Made by a program: the position numbers and the translations under genes
In this document: piece after piece, positions 30,225 through 41,893 of the stretch
Layout of the letters: each line of letters begins with the position of its first letter
Position numbering within the stretch: position 1 is the first letter of the stretch
Notes under the pieces: model-generated
What the model was told of the DNA's origin: nothing
Seen by the model: the letters and a program-made list of their open reading frames with translations, nothing else
Databases searched by the model: none
Origin: Prionace glauca
Lineage: Eukaryota > Chordata > Chondrichthyes > Carcharhiniformes > Carcharhinidae
Direction: 5' to 3'
Assembly (NCBI GenBank): GCA_037974335.1
Contig: CM075760.1
Location: forward strand, 12,060,600 to 12,124,599
Length of the DNA: 64,000 bases

Positions 30225-31790
30225 CTGTACAAGTATAGCATTAGGCGCCAGCTCTTATACTCTATACCCCTCCCTATAAAGGCTAACATACCATAAGCTT
30301 TCTTCGCAACCTTCTCCACCTGTGTTGCCACCGTCAAAGACTTGTGAACTGGCACTCCCAGTTCCCTCTGCATTTCTATACACTTAATAGGTCTACCCTT
30401 TAACATGTAACTCTCCTCTACATTATTCCTTCCAAAATGCATCACTTCGCATTTATCAAGATTAAATTCGATCTATTTATCTGCCCAATATACCAGCCAA
30501 TCTATATCCTGCTGTATTGCCAGACACTGCTCCTCACTGGCCGCCAATCCTGCCATCTTTGTGTCACCTGCAAATTTGCTGATCACACCATGTACGCCCT
30601 TTTCCAAGTCATTTATATATATTACGAATAGAAGAGGTCCCAGTACTGAGCCCTGCGGCACACCACTGGTGACAGACCTCCAGCTAGAAAAGGACCCTTC
30701 CACTACTATTCTCTGTCTCCTGTTAACTAGACAGTTTTCAATCCATCTAGATATTTTACCCTGTATCCCATGAGCCTTAACCTTTTCAACCAACCTACCA
30801 TGAGAGACTTTGTCAAACGCCTTACTGAAATCCATGTAGACGACATCAACGGCTTGTCCTTCGTCAACCGTTTTTGTCATCTCCTCAAAAAATTGTACCA
30901 GATTCGTAAGGCAAGACCTCCCCTGACCAAAGCCATGCTGCGTATCCCTAATCAGATCGCAATGCTCCAAATGCATAAACATCCTATCCCTAAGATTTTT
31001 TTCCAACAACTTTCCTACCACTGATGTCAAACTCACTGGGCTATAATTACCAGGGTTATCCCAACTGCCCTTTTTAAACAACTGTACCACATTAACTACC
31101 CTCCAGTCCTCTGGGACCTCACCTGTGTCCAAAGAAGAGACAAAGATTTGCGTCAGAGGCCTAGCAATTTCATCTCTCGCCTCCCTAAGCAGCCTCGGAT
31201 AAATGCCATCAGGCCCCGGAGCTTTATCAGTTTTTATGCTGCCTAAAAACCCTAACACTTCTTCTCTCGTAATGGATATTTCCTTCAATTGGTCTACAGC
31301 TCTCTCCAAGACATTACAAGACATCAAACCCCTCTCCTTCGTGAATACTGACGCAAAGTATTCATTCAGGATCTCCCCCATTCCCTCAGACTCTAAGCAC
31401 AGTTCCCCTCCTTTGTCCCTAAGAGGACCAATTTTCCCTCTAACCACACTTTGGTCCTAATGTAAAATGCCTTTGGATTTTAATTAATCCTATCTGCCAA
31501 AGCCATTTTATGCCCCCTTTTCGCCCTTCTAACTCCCCTTTTGAGCTCCCTCCTGCTCTCTCTATATTCCTCCAGTGTTCTCTCCGTTCCCAGTTGCTTA
31601 GACCTAACATATGCCTCCCTCTCCTTCCTGACCAAGTCCTCAAAATCCCCTGTAATCCACAGCTCTCTAATCCTACCTTTCCCATCCTTCCTCTTTACCG
31701 GCACATGTCTTTCCTGCAACCTTTTCAGTTTTCCCTTGAAAGTCTCCACTTGCCGACCGTGGACATGTGTTTACTGTGATTCTAACTTTT
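30225..31790 (-). mobile_element. CR1-like LINE, ORF2 reverse transcriptase region
   Basis: The longest LINE piece in the window, with one open stretch of 324 codons on minus. It encodes an N-terminal linker (KEREAYVRSKQLGTERTLEE), then the RT domain in order: KAPGPDGIYPRLLREARDEI, PEDWRVVNVVQLFKKGSWDN, PVSLTSVVGKLLE, FGQGRSCLTNLVQFFEEMTK, VVYMDFSKAFDKVSHGRLVE, TSGVPQGSVLGPLLF, then the catalytic box, which reads FAGDTK where active elements have FADD. It continues past the palm to HFGRNNVEESYMLKGR and AYGMLAFIGRGIEYKS. The endonuclease part, ORF1 and the 3' UTR are absent. The family call rests on RT signature order. Inactive. Confidence 0.95.
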
Positions 31791-31794
31791 CTAT

Positions 31795-32155
31795 TGGAAA
31801 TGGAAGGATGCCGGTTTTAATTGTGATGTTGATTTGTAAACTATATGAAATTTATCAGACAACACACAAAGACGCACACCCACATATTCTGTCGTTCCCA
31901 TTCTTCCCCAGAAATTGTTTCCCTTTCACACACACACACACATTTTCTTTCAACTTAAAACTACATCTTGGCCTCTTGGGAGTCTTCAGAGACCCAACTA
32001 AATTTCAAATGGAATGAGGAACATTTTCCCCAACGCCATGTTTGCCGAGCTGGACATTAAAGGTCCCGTGGTCTCCAACAGCTCCCTGGGCAACATCCCT
32101 CCTTTTAACCAAAATCAACAAAAATACATTCCCATGGATTGAGCCATTTTCATCT
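31795..32155. other. Unassigned interval
   Basis: Contains a (CACA)n run near 31.93 kb. No gene recognised. Confidence 0.5.
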
Positions 32156-32159
32156 GATG

Positions 32160-32960
32160 CTGCCCTGGCAACATCGGGACATAGCCACAGGAGTAGGCCA
32201 CTCAGCTCCTCGAACTCGCCCCACCATTTAATAATATCATGGCTGATCTGTGGCCGAATCCATTTTGGCTTCGCTGAGTCCATATCTCTTGAGACACCTG
32301 TTCAATTAAAGAAGACCTCAGACTTGTATCTAACAATTGTACCAGCTCCCACCGGCAATTGCCAAAGAGAGTTCCAATCATTCACCTCTCTGGACTTGTT
32401 TTCTATCAACTCTCCTGAAAGGCCTTTCCCTATTTTTTTTTAAACTATGGTCTTTTAATCTCGAACCTTCAACTAATGGAAACAGTCCTTCCCTGAAGGT
32501 ATTTCATTGGTTTCTATCAGAACAGCCTTCAAACTTCTGAATTCGAGAGAAAAATGTCTTAATTCGTCTGATCTCTCCTCGCAACTTGCGTTGAACTCCG
32601 TCCAGAGTTAACATTTTTCCAAAGATATGTTGCCCATACTTGCTCACAGTGCTCTAATTGGGGTGGAACAAGGATTGTGCACAATTGGAGCACAACATCT
32701 GCCTCCGTATCCCCCAGTCCTTTGGATATGGAGGGAGGCATTCCATTGGTCTTAATGATTGTTTTCTGCAGCAGATCGTAACATTTTAAGAAACTATGTG
32801 CCGAACCCCGAATCCTGTTTGGCATCCACTAAATTTAGCGTTGTCCCATCTAAAAATTATATCACAATCGATCATTTGGATATTTGACTTTTTGTCCCAT
32901 TATCTAAGCCCTTAATGAATATTGTAAATAATTGAGGCCCCAGACGGATTCCTGCCGTAC
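32160..32960 (-). mobile_element. Decayed CR1-like LINE, 3' part
   Basis: Minus: KTNGMPPSISKGLGDTEADV, LQLCTILVPPQLEHCEQVWA, then a TTCGGCCACAGATCAGCCAT 3' UTR and GAGTGGCCTACTCCTGTGGC. Many stops; older than the copies at 26.7 and 61.8 kb. Confidence 0.8.
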
Positions 32961-33179
32961 ACCACTTAATCTGCATAATTCAGCAACGGACAGGTACAAT
33001 TCATTGCACCATAAATTTTGGCACCTTGCAGAAGGGGATGTGATATGACATTAATGGATGTGAATTCTTGTTCCATTGATACCATAGATCATACCTGACA
33101 ATGATATCTTCACACTAACTGTAATTACAATGTTTTGCCAGCAGATGGAAATAAATCTTGGTGAGTTACATTACATGAA

Positions 33180-33376
33180 GCATAAGAACATAAGAACATA
33201 AGAAATAGGAGCAGGAGTAGGCCATCTCATGGCTGATCTGTCGTGGCTCAGTTCCACATTCCCGCCCTCTCCCCATAACCCTTAATCCCCTCGCTCATCA
33301 AAAACCCATCAACCCGCGTCTTAAAAATATTTAGCGAGGCAGCCTCCACCACTTCAACGGGCAGAGAATTCCAGCA
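33180..33376 (-). mobile_element. CR1-like LINE tail
   Basis: Minus: ATTCTCTGCCCGTTGAAGTG, GTGGAGGCTGCCTCGCTAAA, GGAACTGAGCCACGACAGAT, ATGGCCTACTCCTGCTCC, TTATGTTCTTATG. The stretch with ..GGCGGGGCAGGCTCGAAGGG is deleted. Confidence 0.9.
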
Positions 33377-33569
33377 TGGACTGCCGCAATACACTGGACC
33401 CTGCATCTGTTCGTTTTGAATTGGCCTCCATATGTATATATGTTAGAATGGACCCTGTCCATCATTATAATATATTATAACATACAGCGCGCTGTTTAAA
33501 CTGGTATTGCACCAGTACATGTCAATGTATACATCACACAATCACCTTGATCCGAATTTTTCCAGGTAG

Positions 33570-33960
33570 GAGCTAAATTTGCAGTTCTGCCACGTACAGT
33601 TCTGAATGGTGGTGGACATTAAAGCAATTAACCGCAGCTGGAGCCTCAAATAAAACCGCAATTCTTAATGATGTGGGAATCCAGCAAATGGAGATGAACA
33701 AAACTGAAACAATTGCTACAATCTTCCGCCAGAAGTGCCGAGAGGATTTTCCATCTCGGCCTCCTCCTGAGGTCCCCAGCATCACAGATGCCAGTTTCCA
33801 AACAGTTCAATGCCTTTCATAGGATAAGATTGGAACAGGAGTTGGCTCTTCGAGCCCGGGAGCCCGTGTCATATCTCTGCTTACATTCAACCAGCTCCCA
33901 TCTCTGTTTGTATTGCAATAGGCCATGTCTCGATAATATTACAATATCTCCTTTAGTTCT
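33570..33960. repeat. Probable dispersed repeat, class unknown
   Basis: AGAAGTGCCGAGAGGATTTT, CCATCTCGGCCTCCTCCTGA, GGTCCCCAGCATCACAGATG, then a LINE-tail-like AACAGGAGTTGGCTCTTCGA. It has the texture of an interspersed repeat, but no second copy is in this window. Confidence 0.4.
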
Positions 33961-34049
33961 CTACTCGGCTTATTATCAGTTGCTCCTACATGATAGACGA
34001 TACTTTCTAAGTTAAAACTGGATTACTGAACTATGCTTCAGTTAAGATG

Positions 34050-34345
34050 ACGGCACGGTGACACAATAGTTATCACTGCTGTCTAATATCACCAGGGACC
34101 CGGCTTCAATTCCCAGCTGTGGGGACTGTCTGTTGGCGTCTGCAAGTTCTCCCTGTGTCTGGGTGAGTTTCATCCGGATCCTCCGCTTTCTTCACACAGT
34201 CCGAAAGATTTGCTGTTTAGGTCCGTTTTGGCCAGGCTAAATTCTCCCCTAAATTCTGCCCGAACAGGCGACTAGGGGATCTTCACGTTAACATAATTGC
34301 ACTGTTAATGGAAATCTACTTGTGACACTAATAAGTAATTTTAAA
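34050..34345 (+). mobile_element. tRNA-derived SINE
   Basis: GGCACGGTGACACAATAGTT head, GGACCCGGCTTCAATTCCCA B box, CTGTGTCTGGGTGAGTTTCA body, ending TTACTTGTGACACTAATAAG-like. A second ending type, also seen at 35.4 and 36.5 kb. Confidence 0.85.
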
Positions 34346-34419
34346 AACTATAATCTGGCTGAGTTTCAATTCCTACTGTGGGAATCGAGGCAGCAGTGCC
34401 AGCCACTGTGCCACCGCCC

Positions 34420-36360
34420 CGCCCTCATGTTATATGTTTTGTATGGTTCAATCACAATTTTATGGGTTTCAATCAGATCTCCTGTCATCCTTCTAAACTC
34501 AAGTGAATACATGAGGTGGAGATGACGGTGATGGACTGGTGTGGGCACAGAAAGAAATCTCACAACACCAGGTTAAAGTGTAACATGTTTATTTGGAATC
34601 ACAAGCTTTCGGAGCACTGCTCCTTCTTCAGGTGAGTCAAGCGAATAAAGACCCAGTCAAATCAATCTCGCCTCATAGGGCAGTCCCAATAATCTTGGTA
34701 TCAACTGTATTCTCCCCAGACCCTTTCTTGTTGAGTGAGATCAGAACTCCATGTACTACACCACGGGTGGTCAGATGAAGAACCAGCATACCCACAGGAA
34801 TACCTCCCTAATTCCAAACTCCAATCTTCTTGCAATGAAAGTTTTCCAAACTGTTGGCTGTATATGTCTCTCCAATTTCATTAACTGGTGTACAAGGACA
34901 CACAGATCCATTTGTACATTACACTTCCCCATATATATTGCTTTCTGCTTTACACACCAGTATATAACTGCACATTTAGCTACATTGTACTCTAAATTCC
35001 ATGTGCCCTCCCATTCAAACAACTTGTCCAGATTACATTGAAGCCCCCCATCCCACCACCACCCATCCTCTTCACAGCTCACAATTCCCCCCAGTTCCGT
35101 ATCACCAATCCTTTTGGACATGTTACATTTGTCTCTCATCCAGATCCCACAGTGGCACAGCGCCAGGGATCTGGGTTCGATTCCGGGCATGGGTCACTGT
35201 CTGTACAGAGTCTGCACGTTCTTCCCGTGCCTATATGGGTTTCTTCCGGGTGCTCCGCTTTCCTCCCATAGTCCAAAAGATGTTCTGGTTAGGGTGCATT
35301 GGACCGTGTTAAATTCTCCCTCAGTGTAACCCGAACAGGCCCCGGAGCGTGGGCGACTCGGGGGATTTCCAAAGTAACTTCATTGCAGTGTTAACATACG
35401 CTTATTTGTGACAAATGATCATTTAACATTTGGGACCCTGCGGTACCCCACTGTTAGCTGACCGTCACTCGGAAGAAGACCCATTTATTTCCACTCTCTG
35501 TTTCTTATCTGTCAATGAATTCTATACCGAGGCCAACATATCACTCCCCATCTCACGTGCTTTCATTGGGCCTACCAATATTTTATGAAGAGCCTTCTGA
35601 AAGTGCAAATACACCACGTAAACTGATTGCATCCCTCCCCCTCCCTACCTGAAAGAACCCCCCCCCCTCCCTTCCCCACCTATGATTTATACTCTTAAAA
35701 AATGCAAGTAGTTTTGTTAAGATAAACATGTCTTTCTTAAGCCCATACTGATTTCATCAAACTCCGTCCATGCTTTCCAAATATTTTCCTATCATGGATT
35801 TGATAACAATCTCTAACTGATGCTGAAATCAGTCTGTAATTTATCAGTTTTATTCTATCTTTCTCTGTATATATCGGGGTTACATTACCTGTAGGAACTG
35901 TTTCGGCCTGTATAGAATTTTAGAAGATGGGCAGCAATGTATCTAACATTTCCTGGCCCATTTCCTTCCATATTCTGGGATTACCAGGCCCGAATGACCA
36001 ACCAGAATTTCACCCTATTATTTTCCCCAGAATGCTTTTACTAATACTGGTTTCCCTCAATACCGTCTTACAACTACCCCCTTGGTTCCCGAACATTTCT
36101 GGGATGATACTTGTGTGAAGGTAGTGTCAAACTTAGTGTTCTATTCATTCAATATTTCTTTATTCCCCAATATACATTCCCAGGATTCGGGCTCTAAGGG
36201 ATTTACATTTAACTTAACCAATCCTTCTCTCTTCAGATATTGATATAAACGGTTATAATTAATTTTTATGTTCCCTGCAATTTTACTTCCATTTTCTATT
36301 TCCCCCTCGATTATTTGGACTTTTTTTTGTTGAATTTTAAACATCTCTGAAAACTCAGGC
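34420..36360 (-). mobile_element. Heavily decayed CR1-like LINE with nested repeats
   Basis: Minus-strand ORF2 traces in order from high to low coordinates: RT fragments (about 36.3-35.45 kb), then NLDKLFEWEGTWNLEYNVAK (about 35.0 kb) and YSLEFRRMTGDLIETHKIV (34.4-34.5 kb). A plus-strand SINE (35,150-35,420) and a TTTAACCTGGTG-type repeat (34,515-34,640) are inserted. Full of stops; one of the oldest elements here. Confidence 0.7.
35150..35420 (+). mobile_element. tRNA-derived SINE inside the LINE
   Basis: CAGTGGCACAGCGCCAGGGA, TCTGGGTTCGATTCCGGGCA, TATGGGTTTCTTCCGGGTGC, GGGGGATTTCCAAAGTAACT, TCATTGCAGTGTTAACATAC, CTTATTTGTGACA end. Well preserved compared with its host. Confidence 0.9.
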
Positions 36361-36895
36361 TTGTTTCTTCTTCTGGTAATTTTATGTAGCTTTTAACTAA
36401 GAAGTAACATTTCCTCCCCTGAAAGACATCCGAGAAAAAGATGAGCTTTAACCATATATGATTTTCACAGTAACTTCATTACAGTGTGAATGTAAACCCA
36501 TTTGTGACGAAGAAATAAACTTCAAACCTTTAAATACACACGATGTCTTTATCAATAAACTGAGCTGTAATTCCCCAGCTGCCAGGGTGGAACTGGAACT
36601 CCTGTCCCAAGCTTCTGGAATACTAGCTTAATAATGATATTGCTATACTACCCCCGAGACTGAAATATCACCACATTTATTAATGGAATAATTGAACATT
36701 CAGTACTGGGTCACAGGTTGGATCGCGAGGTATCTTGTGGGAATTGAATACATTACCATTTGACTCAGAAATTATGTTGTTTCCATTCTTAACTGATCAC
36801 AGATGTGTTTTGGCATGATGACATTTACCTCAGTGTGCCTAAAGTCTGAGATCTATGTCCAATATTACATTATACATTTATAACACGAATATATT
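36360..36895. other. Unassigned interval with a SINE tail
   Basis: 36,465-36,520 is a plus SINE end (CAGTAACTTCATTACAGTGT, CCATTTGTGACGAAGAAATA). The rest shows no gene. Confidence 0.6.
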
Positions 36896-36899
36896 ACAA

Positions 36900-37830
36900 A
36901 TTAATTTATGCTACATTAGGTTATTTCTCCGGTTATGTACACTGAGCCATCTCTCTATTTATGAGACATTAGTTCCTCTCAATTAGTACTAGAGTAGATC
37001 ACGGATCTGATCCTAGTACATCTGATCCCATCTCTGTTTATATTACACAGGATTTGCATATTTACATCCATCTCTGCTAATTCAACACATGACCATGTAT
37101 ATGTTGTCTGGCATTTAACTGTCAGAAGGAAGTCTTCTCCTGGCCTTGAATCTTATTCTGACAGAATGACAGTGATTCATGGGAATCCATGTCAAAGTTC
37201 CATCAATTCATGAAATGACAAGGGGGGACAGGTGAGGTAGAGAAGGTCATATCGGGCTTGACGTTAATCGTGTATAAGCTGCACTATCAGAACAACTGAA
37301 CACTTGGTTTGGTTCCCTCAGAACTGAACAGTTTATGGGAGATTTAGTACAGACGCTCAAAGTGATGAATGGGAATGTTTTACTCATTAGAAAGAGACTG
37401 TAAGCCACTGGCAAGAGGGCCAGTATACAGAAAATTGATTGCAACACACTAGGATATGTCTCTTTATGCACTGCATGTGACTCAAATGATTCATTATTTC
37501 AACAGATCTTATATTTGTTTACATTGCATAAAATGCCGCTTTATTTATTACTCCTATTTGTGTTGTACCAGAGCCAGTTTTAATTATATGACAGTAGGCC
37601 TTGTCTGTTTTTACATTACATTCGGTTATTTCTCTCGTTATGCCACTCTCGGCCATCTCTCTATTTGTGCTGCATTAGATCCTCTCAAATAATACGACAG
37701 TAGACCACGGATCTGTTCATATTTCATCAGATCTCATCTCTTTTTTATATTACACGGGATTTGTCTCTTTGAATGACACCAACATCTGTCTCTGTTAATC
37801 TAACATACGACCATGAATATGTTGCCTGCC
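36900..37830. repeat. Direct repeat pair (36,900-37,095 and 37,612-37,830)
   Basis: Shared order: GGTTATTTCTC, GCCATCTCTCTATTT, GATCACGGATCTG / GACCACGGATCTG, TATATTACAC(A/G)GGATTTG, CCATCTCTGCTAAT / CATCTGTCTCTGTTAAT, CGACCATG..ATATGTTG. A further block at 37,445-37,560 recurs at 38,965-39,080 (AGATCTTATATTTGTTTA). Confidence 0.85.
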
Positions 37831-38630
37831 GAGATATTATCAATCCCGATATAATATGGGTGTGCCTGTCTGACACTAATCATTCTTGATTGGAGCAGTA
37901 AGTTTAATTTTTACTAATTTCGATAAGTAGCTGCGAGAAATATCTAATTGCTCTGTTATTGTGTGAGTAATATTCCGTTTGAACAATTTCTCAGTGATTC
38001 ACTGGTGTTCGGGGACAGGTCAATATCTGAATAATCGTACAGTGCTCATTACAATATCTTCAAGCAACCACCGTTGTGATACATTTTATTAGTTGAATAT
38101 TGCACTGCACTGTGTCAATTTGACATAGACTTCAGAGATAAAGATTGACCTGTCTTATTTATATCGCTCAACAGATTCACTGATAGAGTGAGACAGAATT
38201 CTGTACTCGCAATATCGCCAGATGGCCTCCCACAGGCTAAATATCTATCCACTCATTAATTACTTATCTGTTTCAGGGAGAAATAAAACGAAATCGCCAC
38301 AGAACGAGTGTTGACAGTTAGGTTATGTTTGAATAGAATTATATATTCTGTAATTTGTATTGTTACCTTCGAAATTATTTTTCACTTTCGGATGTCTTCA
38401 TCTGCCTATGCCTAAGCTTTGTAATTCCCTCCCTAAATCTCCTTATTTCACTTTCCTCGTCTAAGTCAATCCATAAAACTGTCGCTGTATTAGCCATCCT
38501 TTCAGTCACCTGTTCAAATATCTCGTTGGTCAAAAGCAAGATGCTGTGGGTGCCCGAGATCCGAACAGAAAATGCTAGAAACACTCAATGGTTCATTCTT
38601 CATCAGTGGAATGGTTTACGGCTCTCTCCC
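37830..38630. other. Unassigned AT-rich interval
   Basis: No gene or recognised element. The long open frame that enters from 38,355 depends on the CT-rich array to its right. Confidence 0.5.
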
Positions 38631-38631
38631 T

Positions 38632-38672
38632 CTCTCTGTCTTTCTCTCTCCCACCGCCTCTGCCCCTGCCTC

Positions 38673-38706
<34 letters not shown>

Positions 38707-38728
38707 CCACCGCCTCTGCCCCTGCCTC

Positions 38729-38762
<34 letters not shown>

Positions 38763-38784
38763 CCACCGCCTCTGCCCCTGCCTC

Positions 38785-38818
<34 letters not shown>

Positions 38819-38841
38819 CCACCGCCTCTGCCCCTGCCTCC

Positions 38842-38879
<38 letters not shown>

Positions 38880-38930
38880 GCCTCTGCCCCTGCCTCCCTC
38901 TCTCTCTGTCTCTCCCTCTCTCTCGCACAC
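38632..38930. repeat. 56-bp minisatellite, about 5 copies
   Basis: Unit (T)CTCTCCCACCGCCTCTGCCC plus CTGCCTCC and a (CT)n run ending TGTCTTT. The CCCACCGCC landmark recurs at 38,650, 38,706, 38,762, 38,818 and (changed) 38,874, exactly 56 bp apart. Very homogeneous, so young. Open frames on both strands are artefacts. Confidence 0.97.
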
Positions 38931-39084
38931 ACATTTGTTGTAGACATGTACAGCAAGACACTGGGCCTGTGTCTTTATTTACTGCATGCAACTCATTTGA
39001 ATCATTATTGCAATAGATCTTATATTTGTTTAAACGACATAACATACCAAACCATTTATTATTATTTGATGACATGCCGTGAGA

Positions 39085-39495
39085 AATGTTACAAATCATC
39101 ATTTCTGAGTTCTTGTTCAGTCAAGAGGCCATTTCTGTTACATTGGGCTCCATCTCAGATATGATTGTGTCAGGCTCTGTGTCATGCACTACTGAACACA
39201 TCCGTGCCTTACTTTGTGTTATATTGGACACTAATAATAAAGCCAACACTGTCTCAGTAACTGGTTTTCTATAAAATGCGTTTGACAGATGGAAAAAAAG
39301 GACAGAACGAGATGAAAAGATGGAAATTAGCTTTAAAAATGTAATGGGGTTCGAAGAATGTGTTTCGTCTTGTTAATAACTACTGGGAGTTGTTCATCAT
39401 ATTTAATTGCTCTCGCATTTCCTGGAATATTTTATTGAAAGTTTGGGATGAAACTTGTAACATCCTCTTGTTCAAAAGTGATTGAGGAACAGAAT
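39085..39495. other. Unassigned interval
   Basis: No gene or repeat recognised. Confidence 0.5.
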
Positions 39496-39499
39496 GAAT

Positions 39500-39715
39500 G
39501 TATGTCACATTGCACTGCAAATGGACACTAAAGGACAATTCAACATGGCCACTCCAACTAACCTGTACATCTTTTGACTGTAGGAAGAAAGCAGTAAACC
39601 TGGAGGAAACCCACGCACATACGGGGTGAATGTGTAAACACCACACAGTTACACAAGGCTTAAGTGGAACCTGTGTCCCTAACAGTGTGAGGTACCAGTG
39701 CTAATCACTGTGTAA
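39500..39715 (-). mobile_element. SINE fragment
   Basis: Minus: CAGTGATTAGCACTGGTACC head, CGTGGGTTTCCTCCAGGTTT, AAAAGATGTACAGGTTAGTT, GGAGTGGCCATGTTGAATTG. Tail lost. Confidence 0.85.
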
Positions 39716-39719
39716 ATAA

Positions 39720-40335
39720 TTGCTATTAATTTTAAGCATGATATTGTAATTTATTCAGTATTACACATTCTATGTCTCAGTCAATAAATAAAGTTAATAA
39801 ATGGCCCTGGACGCTCTTGAGTGTGATGTACAGCTGGTCATTCCGCTGCCAAGGCAATGCATCTTTCAAATGATTCACTGAACTTCTCTCTTTCTCTGTC
39901 TCAGACTGAACCTAAATCAGATAACCTCTCTCCTCTCTCTCAGTCTCCATTAACTCACATAGGTTCCCAGGAGACGGATCTGACTCCGAGACTATTTCTT
40001 TCTTCTTCCTTAAGGCACCTTGTGACTGAAAAGATAAAGCACAAAAATCTCAGCAGAGGAAAATTCATTGTAGGAACTTAACCATTTCACTCAATTAACC
40101 TTTCTCCTCTATTTCTCACACACAACACCCAGCACACTTAAACTTTCTATTTCGGAACGTCTCTGTGAATAAAAAATGTTGCTTTAATTTTCCCTCTTTT
40201 CCCTCAGTGGTAACCTTCAGTCCACCTTCCCTTCAATTAATCTGTTTAAACCCCAAATATGGCCATTTTCTTGATTCATTAATATGGGAATGGGGGTGAC
40301 TGTAATGCTGAGACCGGCAGCAATCTGTGTGACTG
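39720..40335. other. Unassigned interval
   Basis: No gene recognised. CT-rich patches (TCTCTCCTCTCTCTCAGTCT) occur near 39.93 kb. Confidence 0.5.
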
Positions 40336-40344
40336 TTCTTGATG

Positions 40345-40600
40345 CTTTCAGAGTGAGCTCACCCTCACAGGCAGGAAGACTGTTCACGGTGATAACATCA
40401 AACTGGCCCCGGTTGTTTCATTCTCAGGTAACACGATTTCCTGTTTCTCTGCTGCCGGTTCCAAACCGCACATCTCCCTTCCGAGCAGAAAATAAATCCA
40501 GAGACCACAATCTGGTGAGAACATCTGTCAGTGCGGCTTATATCTGCCCACAGAGTCAGGGCAGAGTCAGACAGGTCACATTGCGGTGACATTTACAAAT
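40345..40600 (+). pseudogene. Possible Ig-superfamily exon relic (weak)
   Basis: After a TTTCAG at about 40,346-40,351 one frame reads KTVHGDNIKLAPVVSFSG, then NTISCFSAAGSKPHIS before a stop. A second frame further on reads LVRTSVSAAYICPQSQGRV. The pairing of an ISC cysteine and a YIC cysteine about 50 residues apart looks like a broken Ig-like domain of the Fc-receptor-like kind, but it needs a frame change and has no matching neighbour exon. Could be chance. Confidence 0.25.
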
Positions 40601-40919
40601 GAGTCTGGTGTGATCTGGTTAAAGTTTCCATTCCCGGACATAACTGGATGGTCAGTGGATCAGTCACTGAACTCCCCCGGGATCTGTGAAGGGAGGGAAT
40701 GATAGCTGTTATCTTTCATTGTTTGATCATTTTCTCTCCATCTGCTATTTATTTTTGTCCCTCAGCTTTTATCTGTCAGCCCCCCTCCGGTTTGCTTTCT
40801 CCTAACTCTCCCGCTGTCTCTATCTCCTTGCCAGTCTTTTCAACACATTTATTAGTGTTCGTAATCATGAAGTTGTGATTGGGTTAATTAAAAAGAGAAT
40901 CTTTCAACTGGGGGACGGT

Positions 40920-41110
40920 CAGCAACCAATGGGTACAAATTTATTTTATTGAGCAGCGAGACAGAAAGGTAAGTGTTTACTTTTACACCAGAGTTGTGCT
41001 GAACTGGAATGAACAGCTTGGAAGGGTGATGGAATTAGATTTCACAGAAACTTTGGAAAATAAATTCGATATCTCCTTCATGGGGTGAAGTTTTGAAGGA
41101 TTCTCGAGAA
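40920..41110 (+). mobile_element. Possible decayed LINE C-terminus
   Basis: TACACCAGAGTTGTGCTGAA, CTGGAATGAACAGCTTGGAA, GGTGATGGAATTAGATTTCA, which follow the pattern of a LINE ORF2 end. Weak. Confidence 0.35.
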
Positions 41111-41251
41111 TGGGAGAATTTTAAGGTTCATCTATATCAGTGTCCCAGCATCCTTTTTGTGTCTCTCCCTGTCCTTCCTTAAAACGGAATAAAATGGAAT
41201 ATTTATACAACTGTCGTCTTGTGCTAATCTTATCTTTTGACAGAACCAGTG

Positions 41252-41435
41252 TGTTGTGTGTGTGTGTCTGTGTGTGTTTGTGTGTGTCTGTGTTTGTTTG
41301 TGTGTTGTGTGTGTGTGTGTGTGTTTGTGTTTGTGATTGTGTGTGTGTGTTGTGTGTCTGTTTGTGTGTCTGTGTGTGAGTGTTTGTGTGTGTGTGTTGT
41401 TTGTGTGTGTGAGTGTGTGTGTGTTTTTGTGTGTA
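41252..41435. repeat. (TG)n microsatellite with interruptions
   Basis: About 185 bp of TGTGTG with TCTG and TTTG interruptions. The cysteine/valine- and threonine/histidine-rich frames across it are artefacts. Confidence 0.97.
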
Positions 41436-41439
41436 TGTA

Positions 41440-41890
41440 ATTGCCAGGAACCATTCCGAAAGTCCATTCTATTTAAAAAACATCACTTTGAACAGATTAG
41501 CATCGGATCGAACTTTATTTTAGAAAAAACACAATAATCCTTAACATTTATTGCACTGTTTTTCTCCCTCCGATGCGGGTTTCATACTTAGTTGTTTCAG
41601 ACCTCACGTGTGCTAATTCTGTCTCTAAATGTGAAACTGCTTGTAAAAATGAGAAGGAAGAGATTATTTTCTGTTCCTCCGACAGATTCGCCATCGGTAC
41701 CTCAGATAACAGAAATATATGGAGTCCGCCATGACTGTCCCACCTTGTGAATACAAGCCTCAGTCAGGTGGAGTCAGTCACTCTTGCGGTTGTGGTCGGG
41801 TTTCCAATCCGTGTTTGCCACATAAATCTCTGCCTCACTCCTCATGACAAAGAAACCTGCTCTCAGGCCCCAGAAATTATTCCTTCCTTA
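41440..41890. other. Unassigned interval before the minisatellite
   Basis: No gene recognised; moderately GC-rich near 41.7-41.85 kb. Confidence 0.5.
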
Positions 41891-41893
41891 TAT

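Noticed and set aside
37052-37059. ATTTGCAT octamer (also at about 21,553, 44,932 and 50,686)
   Set aside because: None lies near a VH leader or in the J-CH1 intron, and a few octamers are expected by chance in 64 kb of AT-rich DNA.
38355-39164. 269-codon plus-strand frame rich in Ser, Leu and Pro, and Arg/Glu-rich minus frames
   Set aside because: They depend on the 56-bp minisatellite, whose period is not a multiple of 3, so all frames cycle through the same words.
41132-41537. Cys/Val-rich and Thr/His-rich frames
   Set aside because: Translation of a (TG)n microsatellite.
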